From contig CAHJWN010000005.1 in the NCBI GenBank assembly GCA_903642265.1, positions 29,671 to 93,670 of the forward strand: 64,000 nt of DNA, read 5' to 3'. Position 1 is the first letter of the stretch, and every line of letters begins with the position of its first letter. The notes below the pieces were generated by a model that worked only from the letters and a program-made list of their open reading frames with translations, had not been told where the DNA came from and ran no database searches. This document shows positions 45,596-55,265 of this stretch, piece by piece. Source of the stretch: Acidobacteriaceae bacterium (GTDB taxonomy: Bacteria; Acidobacteriota; Terriglobia; Terriglobales; Acidobacteriaceae). Position numbers and translations under genes: made by a program.

Positions 45596-47164
45596 ATGCT
45601 CACTCGTCGCAGTCTTTTGAATCGCATTACACCGCCCTGCAGCAGGTCAGCGCTTCTGATCACTACAGCTTTGGCTTCAATGGCTGCAGTGACCAGCCTC
45701 CCGGCCGAAGTCCGTCTGCCGCACATCTTGAGTGATCATGCAGTCCTGCAGCGTGAGGCGCCCATCCACCTGTGGGGTTGGTCTGCGCCTGAAGAAAATG
45801 TTCAGGTCCAGTTTCACGCTCAGAAGCGTTCGGTCACGGCGAATGAATATGGCGAGTGGAGCCTTTGGCTTGCGCCTGAATCCGCAGGCGGGCCGTTTAC
45901 TCTCAATATCCACGGGAACTCAGGTACGCCAATCACCTACAGCGACCTGCTTGTAGGCGACGTGTGGTTCGCCTCTGGCCAATCGAACATGGAAATCCCT
46001 CTCAAAGGATTCGGCCCTGACACGCCCATCAAGAACGGTGCGGCCGAGATCGCAGCGGCCAACCTGCCGCAGGTTCGACTCATGCGCGTCGATCACAAGA
46101 CTGCAAACTTTCCGCAAGAGGACCTCTCAGGCACCTGGACCCTTTGCACCCCGGCCACTGCCACAACCTTTTCGGCCATCGCGTACTTCTTTGGCCGCGA
46201 GATCCAGCAGAAAGAGCACGTCCCCATCGGACTCATCGATTCGACATGGGGCGGGACACCGGTAGAGGCATGGATGAGCCTTGACGCGTTTTCTGCCCAG
46301 CCGTCCCTGATGCCAGTACTGGCGCAGTGGGCGCACTTCGCTGACCAGCAGACAAGGCTTGCATCCATCGAAGCGGAGGAGAAGCGCGAAGATAACGCAG
46401 CGGCTCAGGCAGGACAGCCCAAGCCAAAGCATCCGTGGCATCCACTTGCCGAATCGTGGGAGCCTGCTCAGATCTATAACGGCATGATCGCTCCAGCGAC
46501 CCCATACACCATTAAAGGAGTCATCTGGTACCAGGGTGAGACCAACAGCCCACCCGAGCGCGCTCCGTTTTACCAGCGGCTGTTCGCGACCATGATTGCC
46601 GACTGGCGACACGACTGGCAGCAAGGCGAATTCCCATTCCTCTACGCCCAGATCTCCAGCTTCAACTCGCCTGCCGAAGAATGGGGAACATTGCGCGATC
46701 AGCAGCGGCGTACGCTCTCGGTCGCAAACACCGCCATGGCAGTCACTCTCGATGTCGGACTGTCGGACAATGTACATCCGCCCGACAAGCAGACAGTGGC
46801 TGCCCGGCTGGCGCTTGCAGCCGAGTCTATGGTCTATGGCAGGACCAACACGACGGGAAAGCCTTTGGAGTATTCGGGCCCACTCTATAGACAGACCACT
46901 CGGGAAGGCTCCAGCCTCCGCGTCTACTTCGACCATGCCGGCACGGCGCTCGTATGCAAAGGCTCGGGCCTGGTGGGCTTCGAGATTGCGGCCAAAGACG
47001 GCAAGTACGTCCCTGCACAAGCGGCTATCGAAGGGCAGACTGTAGTCGTATCCAGTCCCGAGGTATCTCATCCGGTCAGCGTCCGATATGCGTGGCCAGG
47101 CTTCACCACCGCCAACTTGTACAACAGCTCTGACCTTCCGGCTTCCACCTTCACCTCCGAGTAG
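45596..47164 (+). CDS. Sialate O-acetylesterase-family protein (SGNH hydrolase, secreted)
   Basis: A 522-residue esterase. After an N-terminal signal region (SALLITTALASMAAVTSLPA), the SGNH nucleophile is in VWFASGQSNMEIP, block III-type VIWYQGETNSP follows, and the Asp-His pair is in DNVHPPDKQT. An N-terminal Ig-like domain (LPHILSDHAVLQREAPIHLWGW) is typical of the DUF303/SASA family. These enzymes deacetylate sialic acids or acetylated plant polysaccharides; in this context acetylated fucosylated glycans are plausible. The ATG at 45596 follows GGAG by nine bases. It is divergent from the fucosidase operon, with a shared 148-base promoter region. Confidence 0.9.
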   Translation: MLTRRSLLNRITPPCSRSALLITTALASMAAVTSLPAEVRLPHILSDHAVLQREAPIHLWGWSAPEENVQVQFHAQKRSVTANEYGEWSLWLAPESAGGPFTLNIHGNSGTPITYSDLLVGDVWFASGQSNMEIPLKGFGPDTPIKNGAAEIAAANLPQVRLMRVDHKTANFPQEDLSGTWTLCTPATATTFSAIAYFFGREIQQKEHVPIGLIDSTWGGTPVEAWMSLDAFSAQPSLMPVLAQWAHFADQQTRLASIEAEEKREDNAAAQAGQPKPKHPWHPLAESWEPAQIYNGMIAPATPYTIKGVIWYQGETNSPPERAPFYQRLFATMIADWRHDWQQGEFPFLYAQISSFNSPAEEWGTLRDQQRRTLSVANTAMAVTLDVGLSDNVHPPDKQTVAARLALAAESMVYGRTNTTGKPLEYSGPLYRQTTREGSSLRVYFDHAGTALVCKGSGLVGFEIAAKDGKYVPAQAAIEGQTVVVSSPEVSHPVSVRYAWPGFTTANLYNSSDLPASTFTSE

Positions 47165-47325
47165 TTCTACGGGCTCATCAAACAGCAGATCGATAGCCAG
47201 GATCTCGCATCTTCATGCAGAAACTTTGAATAAGCAGTCGGAATGTTGGATATCCATCCATCTCGTCAGTGCCGGTCGGAGAGCTTGGCTTTACGTGTAG
47301 CATTGACATATTCAAGGTCAATTCC

Positions 47326-48570
47326 ATGCTCGCAAATCACCTGATCAGTCTCGAAGAACGCTACGGTGCGCATAACTATCACCCGCTCGATGTCGTCATC
47401 GAGCGGGCGTCCGGTGCCTGGGTCTATGACGTCGAAGGCAGACGCTACCTTGATTTTCTGGCTGCATACTCGGCAGTAAATCAGGGGCACTGCCATCCCG
47501 CGATCTTCAAAGCCATGTGCGAGCAGGCGCAGAAGGTCACCCTGACCTCTCGCGCCTTCCGCAACGATCAGCTTCCGCTCCTGCTCAAAGATCTCCACGA
47601 ACTTACTGGCTTTGAGATGGCGCTACCGATGAACTCAGGCGCCGAGGCGGTCGAGACTGCTCTCAAAGCTGCACGCAAATGGGGCGAGACAAGAAAAGGA
47701 ATTCCCGCAGGTCACACCCAGATTCTGGTTGCCGAAAACAACTTCCATGGCCGCACCATCTCGATCGTCGGCTTCTCTTCAGAATCGCAGTATCGCTATG
47801 GCTTTGGTCCATTCCCGTCCGGATTTGACCGTGTTCCCTTCGGCGATGCACAGGCATTGCGGGAGAAGATCACACCAGACACCTGCGCGTTTCTCGTCGA
47901 ACCAATCCAGGGAGAAGCTGGAATTATTGTGCCGCCGGCCGGTTACCTGCGCGAGGTCGCTGCAATTTGCCGCGAGCACAATGTGCTCCTTATCTGCGAC
48001 GAAATCCAGTCCGGCCTTGGTCGAACCGGCCGCCTCTTTGCCTTTATGCACGATGAGATCGTTCCCGATGTAGTCGTCATCGGTAAGGCGCTCTCAGGTG
48101 GGTTCTATCCCGTTTCCGCAATGCTTGCCTCACGCGAGGTGCTCGGCGTCTTCTCGCCCGGCGATCACGGCAGCACCTTCGGCGGAAATCCGCTGGCGTG
48201 TGCTGTTGCTCGGGCTGCCCTCCGCGTCATCGTGGACGAGGACCTCTCCGAACGTTCTGCGAAACTCGGAGCCTATGCATTAAACCGGTTGCAACGCATC
48301 CGCAGCCCGCATGTTGCGTCGCTCCGCGGTAAAGGCCTCTGGATCGCCGTTGACCTGAACTCCCCTGCGCGGCCGTTCTGCGAGGCGCTCAAGGAGCGTG
48401 GTGTGCTCTGCAAGGAGACGCATGACACGGTGATTCGGCTGGCTCCCCCGTTGACGATCTCGCAGGAAGATCTTGACTGGGGCCTCGATCAGATCGAAGC
48501 CGTCCTGGCTCCGCAAGAAGACTCGAGCGTTGACATCGACGCCGCGTCGCGCAACACGGTCAACGCCTAA
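47326..48570 (+). CDS. rocD: Ornithine--oxo-acid aminotransferase
   Basis: A 414-residue class III PLP enzyme. The N-terminus ERYGAHNYHPLDVVIERASGAWVYD is the RocD/OAT signature. The PLP-site Lys is in VVIGKALSGGFYPVSA and the preceding LICDEIQSGLGRTG holds the cofactor-binding Asp. The enzyme transfers the delta-amino group of ornithine to 2-oxoglutarate, linking arginine and proline metabolism. ATG at 47326 gives the normal family length, with AAGG about eight bases upstream; an in-frame GTG at 47269 would add 19 unlikely residues. No other arginine genes are adjacent. Confidence 0.93.
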   Translation: MLANHLISLEERYGAHNYHPLDVVIERASGAWVYDVEGRRYLDFLAAYSAVNQGHCHPAIFKAMCEQAQKVTLTSRAFRNDQLPLLLKDLHELTGFEMALPMNSGAEAVETALKAARKWGETRKGIPAGHTQILVAENNFHGRTISIVGFSSESQYRYGFGPFPSGFDRVPFGDAQALREKITPDTCAFLVEPIQGEAGIIVPPAGYLREVAAICREHNVLLICDEIQSGLGRTGRLFAFMHDEIVPDVVVIGKALSGGFYPVSAMLASREVLGVFSPGDHGSTFGGNPLACAVARAALRVIVDEDLSERSAKLGAYALNRLQRIRSPHVASLRGKGLWIAVDLNSPARPFCEALKERGVLCKETHDTVIRLAPPLTISQEDLDWGLDQIEAVLAPQEDSSVDIDAASRNTVNA

Positions 48571-48768
48571 GCACTCAAAGTCTCCACGTTCAGCCTAAGC
48601 GATAGCTAGAAAGGCACTGACGCTGCAAGGCAATGTCTTGTCGCAACATGGCTCAAGCGTGTGATTTGCCGCGCCAATTCAGTCGGCCCGACTCACCCAT
48701 TCGTGGCAAACATCCGTCGTCGGGATACGGCGCAGCTTCTCTATACTTAGGAGTAATCAGGAGCTACC

Positions 48769-50616
48769 GTGATCCCAAATTCAGCTGGAGTGGTGTTGAA
48801 CGCGACGCGCATCCCACCGCTCAAGCGCTTGGTGAAGGTTGGCCTGGGGATCGTCTTCCTTTCTGCTGCGTCTTCACTCCTGAATCTTCAGAGCCAGAAC
48901 CAGGGTGGCGTGTCAGTAATCTGGCTGTCGAATGGCTTCATGATGGGCATCCTGCTCTGTGCCCCGCGGAAGCATTGGCCAACGCTGATTATGCTTGGCG
49001 GTTTGATCGACTTCTTTGTGAATCTTGGGCTCACTACGCCGGTAGGCGTCTCCGCCTACTTCAGCATTTGCAACATGGTTGAGGTCTTCATCGGTTCGAG
49101 CTTGATGGCACGATCCATCGCCACCTCTCCAGACCTGACCGACCCGCGGCAGCTCAGAAGTTTCCTGCTCTACGGAGTTTTGCTGGGCCCCTTCCTCGCA
49201 TCGCTCCTCTCGGTCATCGGTCTGCAACACTGGCTTGGCACTCCATTTCTTCATGCCTTCCAGTTCTGGTTTGCTGCCGACGTTCTCGGCGTGGCCACGA
49301 TCACGCCCCTCTACCTGGCGTTTCATCATCGCAGGAAATTCTCGCCGCGTTCGACGTTCGAGACTGTAGGTTTGTACGTCCTGCTTATCGCGGTGTCCCT
49401 GTTCGTCTTCGATTACGCGAAGACTCCGCTGGTCTGGGTCGTACTGCTCTTCTTGATCTTATTGGGCGCACGTGTAGGTCTTGCCGGTTCTGCACTGGGA
49501 TTGCTCCTGGTCGCTTTCATTGGAGGATCTTCGACAGTCATCGGGCATGGGCCCCTCGTCTTCGCCATCAAGGGTCAGCTCTCAGAAAAAATCCTCATGT
49601 TTCAAGTCTTCATTGGAACCACGATGCTTGCGCTCTACCTGACGGAAGTCGCGATGGCAAAGAGCGCCAAGATGAGACTCGGCCTGGAGACAAGCGAGAC
49701 CCGTTTTCGGCTGCTCGCCGAAGCTTCGCGCGATGTGATCGTGCTTGCTGGCTTGACCGGCGAGCGTAAATACGTTTCACCCGCAGCCACCGAACTGCTG
49801 GGCTGGTCGCAGGAGGAGATGCTGGGCAAAGATTACGTTTCGATCACCCATCCTGATGACCTGGCCAAATTTTCCAAACTTCTTAACGATTGCCGGGAAG
49901 GCCACGAAACGGCGGCGCTCTCCTACCGGTGCAAGAAGAAGGATGGCGGTTATCTGTGGCTGGAGTCGAACATTCGCCTGTTTTGTGACTCGGAGACCGG
50001 CGACGCCGCTGGCTTCGTTTACATCCTCCGCGACATCTCTGAACGCAAAATTGCGGAAGACAAGTTACAGGACGCCTTCCATACGGTCGAACAACTCGCC
50101 ATGGTCGATGGGCTTACGGGAGTAGCCAACCGGCGTCTGATGGACCAGACCCTGAACAGGGAATGGATGCGGGCCATACGCGATGGAACGTCGCTTTCGC
50201 TACTGCTGATCGACGTTGATTACTTCAAGCTCTACAACGATCTGTATGGGCACCTTGCCGGCGACGCCTGTTTACAGGCTATTGCCACCTCGATCCAGGG
50301 CCGCTTACGCCGCCCGCCGGATCTGCTGGCACGCTTCGGAGGCGAAGAGTTCGTCATCATCCTGCCAAATACGCCCTTGGCCGGTGCAGAGATCATGTCC
50401 CGCATGGTCCTCAGCAGCGTGGAAGCTTGTGCCATTCCGCATTCAGGAAGCCCATACGGTTCTGTAACAGTAAGCCTGGGTTGTGCGACGATGACAGCGA
50501 CTCTCGATGGCAGCGTTACAGACCTTCTCAAGGCCGCGGACGATGCAATGTACCGGGCCAAAGTGAACGGCCGTAACCAGATGCAAACCTCCGACGGAGC
50601 ACTTGCCCTTAGTTAG
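48769..50616 (+). CDS. MASE1-PAS-GGDEF diguanylate cyclase
   Basis: A 615-residue membrane-bound c-di-GMP synthase. Eight or more N-terminal helices form a MASE1-type sensor (about residues 20-300, with GVSVIWLSNGFMMGILL). A PAS domain follows (FRLLAEASRDVIVLAGL to YILRDISERK), then a GGDEF domain with DGLTGVANRRL, DVDYFKLYNDLYGHLAGD and the intact signature GGEEF. The inhibitory RxxD (RPPD) lies five residues before it, so product inhibition is expected. The GTG at 48769 follows AGGAG by five bases and is well supported. The gene stands alone. Confidence 0.92.
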   Translation: MIPNSAGVVLNATRIPPLKRLVKVGLGIVFLSAASSLLNLQSQNQGGVSVIWLSNGFMMGILLCAPRKHWPTLIMLGGLIDFFVNLGLTTPVGVSAYFSICNMVEVFIGSSLMARSIATSPDLTDPRQLRSFLLYGVLLGPFLASLLSVIGLQHWLGTPFLHAFQFWFAADVLGVATITPLYLAFHHRRKFSPRSTFETVGLYVLLIAVSLFVFDYAKTPLVWVVLLFLILLGARVGLAGSALGLLLVAFIGGSSTVIGHGPLVFAIKGQLSEKILMFQVFIGTTMLALYLTEVAMAKSAKMRLGLETSETRFRLLAEASRDVIVLAGLTGERKYVSPAATELLGWSQEEMLGKDYVSITHPDDLAKFSKLLNDCREGHETAALSYRCKKKDGGYLWLESNIRLFCDSETGDAAGFVYILRDISERKIAEDKLQDAFHTVEQLAMVDGLTGVANRRLMDQTLNREWMRAIRDGTSLSLLLIDVDYFKLYNDLYGHLAGDACLQAIATSIQGRLRRPPDLLARFGGEEFVIILPNTPLAGAEIMSRMVLSSVEACAIPHSGSPYGSVTVSLGCATMTATLDGSVTDLLKAADDAMYRAKVNGRNQMQTSDGALALS

Positions 50617-50628
50617 CGCATCTGCTTC

Positions 50629-51906
50629 CTAGATCTCAGCAGGATTCGGTCCACGCGTTGCCGTAGATGGAGCGGAGACCTTCACCGGCTTGCCGCTGCG
50701 GGCCGATTCATAGATGGCATCGGTAATCCGCTGGTCCTGCAATCCTTCCTCGCCCGGAGTATGAGGCTTCAGGTCTTTTTGAACGCATAGCGAGAAGTGG
50801 TCCATCTCGGCAGCGAACTGGTCCTTCTCTTCAAGCGCGGGTTCGTGTGCAATCTCCATACCCTGATCGAATTTCGTGAACTTCATCTTGATGCCGTGAT
50901 AGGCAAACGCCGGGTTCAGCTCCGCATAGGCCTCTGTGCCTTCAACGCGCAGGAATTGAGATTTGTGGGCGTCATATGCAGAGTTGAACACTGCCGTGAA
51001 GCCTGATGGGAATTTTGCGATCACCTGGCAGCTCGCTTCTACTTCAGCAAAGCGAGGGTCGTCTTTCGGCTGCACAGTTGTCGCAAACACCTCGTACGGC
51101 TCTTCATCGGAGAGGAACCTGGCCGCATTCAGGCAGTAAACACCTACATCTGGCATACACCCGCCGCCCGCCAGGCTCTTCTTGAGCCTCCATTGCGTCG
51201 GGTCGCCTTGGTTTTGTGAGTTCGTAGAGATGAACTGCTTCAGCTTGCCAAACTTGCCTTCCCGAATCATCTTGACCATCGCCATATCGTAAGGCTCATA
51301 CTGACTTCGATAGGCGATCATCAGCTTCACATTTGCGGCATTACAAGCTGCGATCATCCGTTCGCATTCCTTTACAGATGTCGCCATCGGCTTCTCACAC
51401 AGGATGTGTTTGCCAGCCTTTGCCCCACGTAGGACGAACTCTGCATGCATGCTGTTTGGCAGCACGATATAGATGACCTTTACTTCCGGGTTCTGCGCAA
51501 TCTGGTCATAGGTCGAGTAGTTGTAAATGGCACTTTGCTTGATGCCGTACTGTGCCGCAATCTTCATTGCCTTTTCACGGTCGCCGCTTACCAGGGCCAC
51601 TGGCTTCGAGTACTTGCTCTTCCCCATGGCGGGCAGGATCTGCCCAAGCGCAAGCCTGCCAAGACCGACGATGGCGTATCCGGTCCTCTGGTCTTCAGCC
51701 TCCATCGGACCTGGTATCTTCTCCGGCTCTTCAGTCGAGGCATGGATCTGCGATAGCTGCACGTCGTCCTGCTCGTTAGGTTTCACTGAGGATTGCGCAA
51801 ATGCAGGAACCGCCACGGCAGCCGCCATTGCTCCAGTCGCCGCACGAAGAAAGCCTCTTCGATCGGTTCCGAAGAACTTGGTTACAGGGAATTCGTTGTC
51901 GCTCAT
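50629..51906 (-). CDS. Gfo/Idh/MocA-family oxidoreductase with Tat signal (glucose-fructose oxidoreductase-like)
   Basis: A 425-residue NAD(P)-dependent sugar oxidoreductase with a Tat signal (DRRGFLRAATGAMAAAVAVPAFA). The Rossmann motif is YAIVGLGRLALGQILPA, followed by the conserved ILCEKPMATS and the catalytic-domain GGGCMPDVGVYCLNAARF. Tat export means cofactor is bound before transport, as in Zymomonas glucose-fructose oxidoreductase. Its substrate is probably a periplasmic sugar. The ATG at 51906 lacks a strong ribosome site. It lies 87 bases after the TonB receptor on the same strand and converges on the diguanylate cyclase. Confidence 0.9.
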   Translation of the reverse strand: MSDNEFPVTKFFGTDRRGFLRAATGAMAAAVAVPAFAQSSVKPNEQDDVQLSQIHASTEEPEKIPGPMEAEDQRTGYAIVGLGRLALGQILPAMGKSKYSKPVALVSGDREKAMKIAAQYGIKQSAIYNYSTYDQIAQNPEVKVIYIVLPNSMHAEFVLRGAKAGKHILCEKPMATSVKECERMIAACNAANVKLMIAYRSQYEPYDMAMVKMIREGKFGKLKQFISTNSQNQGDPTQWRLKKSLAGGGCMPDVGVYCLNAARFLSDEEPYEVFATTVQPKDDPRFAEVEASCQVIAKFPSGFTAVFNSAYDAHKSQFLRVEGTEAYAELNPAFAYHGIKMKFTKFDQGMEIAHEPALEEKDQFAAEMDHFSLCVQKDLKPHTPGEEGLQDQRITDAIYESARSGKPVKVSAPSTATRGPNPAEI

Positions 51907-51993
51907 GAAGGCGTGGGATGCAACGGCAAACGGCCAGGGATGCCTACCTGCACATTGTCCCTGACCGTCGCTTTCAGCACAGCAAACGTCCCG

Positions 51994-54765
51994 TTAGAAG
52001 TGAAATCCGATCTCCGCAGTCAGTGTTCTCGGCGTAACGTAATGCGTTCCGCTGAAGGTGGAGAGAAAGTTATACAGCGCATACTTGTTGGTTACATTGA
52101 CTGCAGTCAGTCGCGCACTCCATTTATAGCGATCGCCCTTGAAAAGGTTATCCTGCCCCGCTGACGCATCGAAGAGGTTGCGCGGCGCAATGCGAGGAGG
52201 ATTCGAGTCGTCGTTCTCTGTGTTCGGAGCAGGGATCTTCACAAGTTGCGACGTAAGCTGACTCGCCAGGCACAGGGCAGGAAGCGCTGTCGTGGGTGTC
52301 GCCTTCACACCGTTGCAAACCAGGCCCGCTTGGAACTGTTCGTCTGCGCTGAGCGTGCCCAGGTTGATGTAATCCTGCCCGTTGATGATCGTGCCTCCAC
52401 AAGGGCTGTTTGCTCCGGTTGGATTGAAGCAGGGCACTGACCCCGCAGTAAGGCCGCTGTCGAAATGCCAGCTCATGCCGACCCAGGGCAGGGCAGCGTT
52501 CTTCAGTTTCAACGGCGTTTGATATTGAACGTGGGTTGTCTGGTTGAACCGTTCATCATGGTCAATCCTGAATGGCAGCCCTGTGTGACCAACCGTCGCT
52601 CCAGCACCTGCGACCTGCGGCGGGAAGAACCTTGCTGCAACGGACGACATAACGACGAACGCCGACAAATTATGAAAGTTAGGAACGTCCGCGCGAATCG
52701 CAAAGCCGGGCACCTTGGCATTGTGCCAGTCGATAGGGAATGTGATCGGGGTGTTGCCAAGTGTGCTGAAGTCGAACGCGTTGTGCGTGTACTTCCAGAT
52801 ATAGTCGCCGCTGATGACCAGGTTTTTCCCGAAAGCCTGCTGCAGGCCAGCATGGAACTCATTCCGGAATCCTGGCTGAAGCGTGCCGGAGACGCCCGGA
52901 CTGCAAAGCAACAAGGGTGCCAGCACAGCACTTTCACAGCCCTGGCTCGACAGAACAAGATTCTCGTTGAATGGCGACTCCAGCGTTCGCGCATAAGACG
53001 CGCGTAGAACAGTGTTTGTTCGCTTCAGCGTATAGGCCGCACCAAGCCGAGGCTCAGCCTGGCTCGCTTTTGTAAGACCGTTATAGAGGTCGCCGCGAAC
53101 TCCAACATTCAAGACCCAATCGCCAGCCTTGATCTGGTCCTCGACATACAGACCAAGTTCCTTGATGTCTGTATGCCCAAAATAGTGGAACATTGAACCG
53201 CCGCGCGTCAGGTCGTAAGGCAGCAGGACCGGGTTGAAGGGCGTCGCAGCGTTAGGATTGATCGCTACGTTCGCATTCGCTCCATGACACTCTGCCGTGC
53301 TGCTGTAACCGGCCACCGGATTGTTGTTCGCATCCAGACACGGTGCGTTGAACGTCGCATTCACAATGCCGAGGCTGTCGCTCTCGTTCAGAAACGTGTG
53401 CTGGTAAAGCGCACCGATCTTGATGTTGTTTACGCCCTTCACGTAGGTCAGGTCCGCATGCGCTCCCGCATTGGTCAGGTTGCGTGCCTGCGAGATCGAT
53501 TCGTTCTGAATGGGATCAAGATCTGCGAGTGGGTCGGCGCTCGGATAGTAGTTATACGTATCCCGCCGGACGAACGCGCCCACATTGAACACAGAGTTCG
53601 CACTGGTCACACGTGTGTACGTCGGAGCGATGTTGAACGTTACGATCTTCGACCGCTGGTCCGTGTTCCCAACACCACCAATGACCGGGGTAGCGCCCGC
53701 GCCGCCGCTGAGTATATTTTGGACGTCTTGATTGTCATAGGAATTTGGGTTCTGGAACCAGGAGCGGCTCACGTTCACGTTCAGGTGCACAGAATCTTTA
53801 TCAGTGATCTGCCGGTCGATGCGGTCGAAGAAGTTCAGTTCGTTGCCCTTGTCGTGAAACACGGCAAACTCCGCAGGATCAAGAAAACGGCCTGTGTTCA
53901 AGCCGTCAAGCTCGACGAAGTTGCCCCACTTCACACCGCCATAACTAAGATCAGCCGACCCAGTCGACGAACCAAAGGTTCCATACGATGTCGATATGCT
54001 GCCCGTCGGCTTGTTCGCGCCCAGGCCGGACCGTGTCGTTACCTGGATGATCAAGCTCGTCTTGCCACCATATTCGGCTGGCGGAGCGCCTTCGATGACT
54101 GAGATGGACTGCACCGAATTCGAAGGAAGCTGATTTGAGAATGTCTTGGATTGCTGATCGCTGATCTGTTGACCATCGACCGCGAAGGTATTCGACGCAT
54201 GGTCGCCCAGCCCATGCAACTGGCCGTTCGAATCCGCAGCGATGCCCGGCGTTGTTGCAGTCACAAGTGCACTCAGCCCAGACGATTGACTCTCGAGCGG
54301 AAGCTTCTCGAAGGCAGACCGGTCCACCTGCGTTTCAACGGTCGAGTCGTTGTGCATTAGGTCGTTCGCGTCGACTTCAATGATCGTCGAACTTGCCCCG
54401 ATCGAGAGCGTATTCGTTACACTCACCGTCACCGAAGAATGCAGCGCAACATCACTTGCATAGGCATTGAAGCCCGAGGCAGACACCGTCAGGTGGTACG
54501 GATTGAAGGGAACGTTTGCAAACTGATAATGGCCGGCATTGTCGCTCACCGCAGAACGTGAGTATCCACTGACCGGATTGAGGATCGTGATCGTGGCACC
54601 CGGCACAACGGCGCCCGTTGAATCTGCAACTGTGCCCGCGATCGAGCCTGAACTGCCTGAAGACTGTGCCGCCCAAAGCTGTGGGCCCGTCAGACCAGGA
54701 ACACCGGCACACGGAAGAATAGAAATGATTGCTGCAAATGCGACGCGCCGGATGGACGTGTACAT
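51994..54765 (-). CDS. TonB-dependent receptor with N-terminal carboxypeptidase-regulatory domain
   Basis: A 923-residue outer-membrane receptor. After the signal peptide (AFAAIISILPCAGVPGL), a Cna-B/CarboxypepD-reg domain (GSIAGTVADSTGAVVPGATI to HLTVSASGF) precedes the plug (QLHGLGDHASNTFAVDGQQI, IEGAPPAEYGGKTSLIIQV) and a 22-strand barrel ending in ...LTAEIGFHF, with the typical terminal Phe. It imports a TonB-dependent ligand of unknown kind. The ATG at 54765 has AAGGGG seven bases upstream. A His/Cys-rich small protein lies 70 bases upstream on the same strand, which hints at a metal or metal complex. It is shorter than the 1100-residue Oar-like receptors common in this phylum. Confidence 0.9.
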   Translation of the reverse strand: MYTSIRRVAFAAIISILPCAGVPGLTGPQLWAAQSSGSSGSIAGTVADSTGAVVPGATITILNPVSGYSRSAVSDNAGHYQFANVPFNPYHLTVSASGFNAYASDVALHSSVTVSVTNTLSIGASSTIIEVDANDLMHNDSTVETQVDRSAFEKLPLESQSSGLSALVTATTPGIAADSNGQLHGLGDHASNTFAVDGQQISDQQSKTFSNQLPSNSVQSISVIEGAPPAEYGGKTSLIIQVTTRSGLGANKPTGSISTSYGTFGSSTGSADLSYGGVKWGNFVELDGLNTGRFLDPAEFAVFHDKGNELNFFDRIDRQITDKDSVHLNVNVSRSWFQNPNSYDNQDVQNILSGGAGATPVIGGVGNTDQRSKIVTFNIAPTYTRVTSANSVFNVGAFVRRDTYNYYPSADPLADLDPIQNESISQARNLTNAGAHADLTYVKGVNNIKIGALYQHTFLNESDSLGIVNATFNAPCLDANNNPVAGYSSTAECHGANANVAINPNAATPFNPVLLPYDLTRGGSMFHYFGHTDIKELGLYVEDQIKAGDWVLNVGVRGDLYNGLTKASQAEPRLGAAYTLKRTNTVLRASYARTLESPFNENLVLSSQGCESAVLAPLLLCSPGVSGTLQPGFRNEFHAGLQQAFGKNLVISGDYIWKYTHNAFDFSTLGNTPITFPIDWHNAKVPGFAIRADVPNFHNLSAFVVMSSVAARFFPPQVAGAGATVGHTGLPFRIDHDERFNQTTHVQYQTPLKLKNAALPWVGMSWHFDSGLTAGSVPCFNPTGANSPCGGTIINGQDYINLGTLSADEQFQAGLVCNGVKATPTTALPALCLASQLTSQLVKIPAPNTENDDSNPPRIAPRNLFDASAGQDNLFKGDRYKWSARLTAVNVTNKYALYNFLSTFSGTHYVTPRTLTAEIGFHF

Positions 54766-54835
54766 GCGTTACCCCTTGATTCGTTTGGATCTTTCGTTTC
54801 GAATGTCGAGCAGAACAGCTCGAAGTACGTGCTGG

Positions 54836-55153
54836 CTAGGCGGCGTTCGAAACGTGGGGCGGGGGCCGCGTGAAGAGGGCGAAGTGCGGCGCTGCAGTAT
54901 GCCCAACCAGGGACGCGGGCTCAGGTTGTTCAGCAAGAACTACTGTCGCCGGAGCTGGCACCGGGTTGCTGACTACCTGGGCAACCACATGCGCTGTCGC
55001 GCAGAGGGAACAGTCCGCGTGAGAGATGTCTCCGCCGACGTGGGTATGCGCAACCTGTACTGTGCTCCCAAGCACCACAAGCACCAGGCACAGAAGGCCG
55101 AGGAGCATCGTCCACGACGTACGGCCTGACGATTTTGGGTTGCGTTGGATCAT
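54836..55153 (-). CDS. Small exported His/Cys-rich protein upstream of the TonB receptor
   Basis: A 105-residue protein with a basic start (MIQRNPKSSGRTSW), one hydrophobic signal/anchor helix (MLLGLLCLVLVVLGSTVQ), and then HTHVGGDISHADCSLCATAH, a compact cluster of four His and a CxxC. The rest is Ala/Pro-rich and ends with LFTRPPPHVSNAA. The cluster is a plausible Cu or Zn site; the layout recalls DUF2946-like exported proteins, but I cannot confirm membership. The ATG at 55153 is preferred because the longer frame to 55303 has no leader-like composition. It probably begins the operon with the TonB receptor. Confidence 0.65.
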   Translation of the reverse strand: MIQRNPKSSGRTSWTMLLGLLCLVLVVLGSTVQVAHTHVGGDISHADCSLCATAHVVAQVVSNPVPAPATVVLAEQPEPASLVGHTAAPHFALFTRPPPHVSNAA

Positions 55154-55265
55154 GCTAAATAAACTATAGCGTAGTGGCACCCCACCGGGCTTCTGCCAGC
55201 AATTGCCCCTACCCTTGGGTTCCCAGGTGCGCCCGCTCAGTGCGAGGATAGAAGGGGAGACGATG

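Noticed and set aside
55142..55265. Possible cobalamin riboswitch before the adenosyltransferase gene
   Set aside because: The conserved B12-box type core is not seen and the leader is too short.
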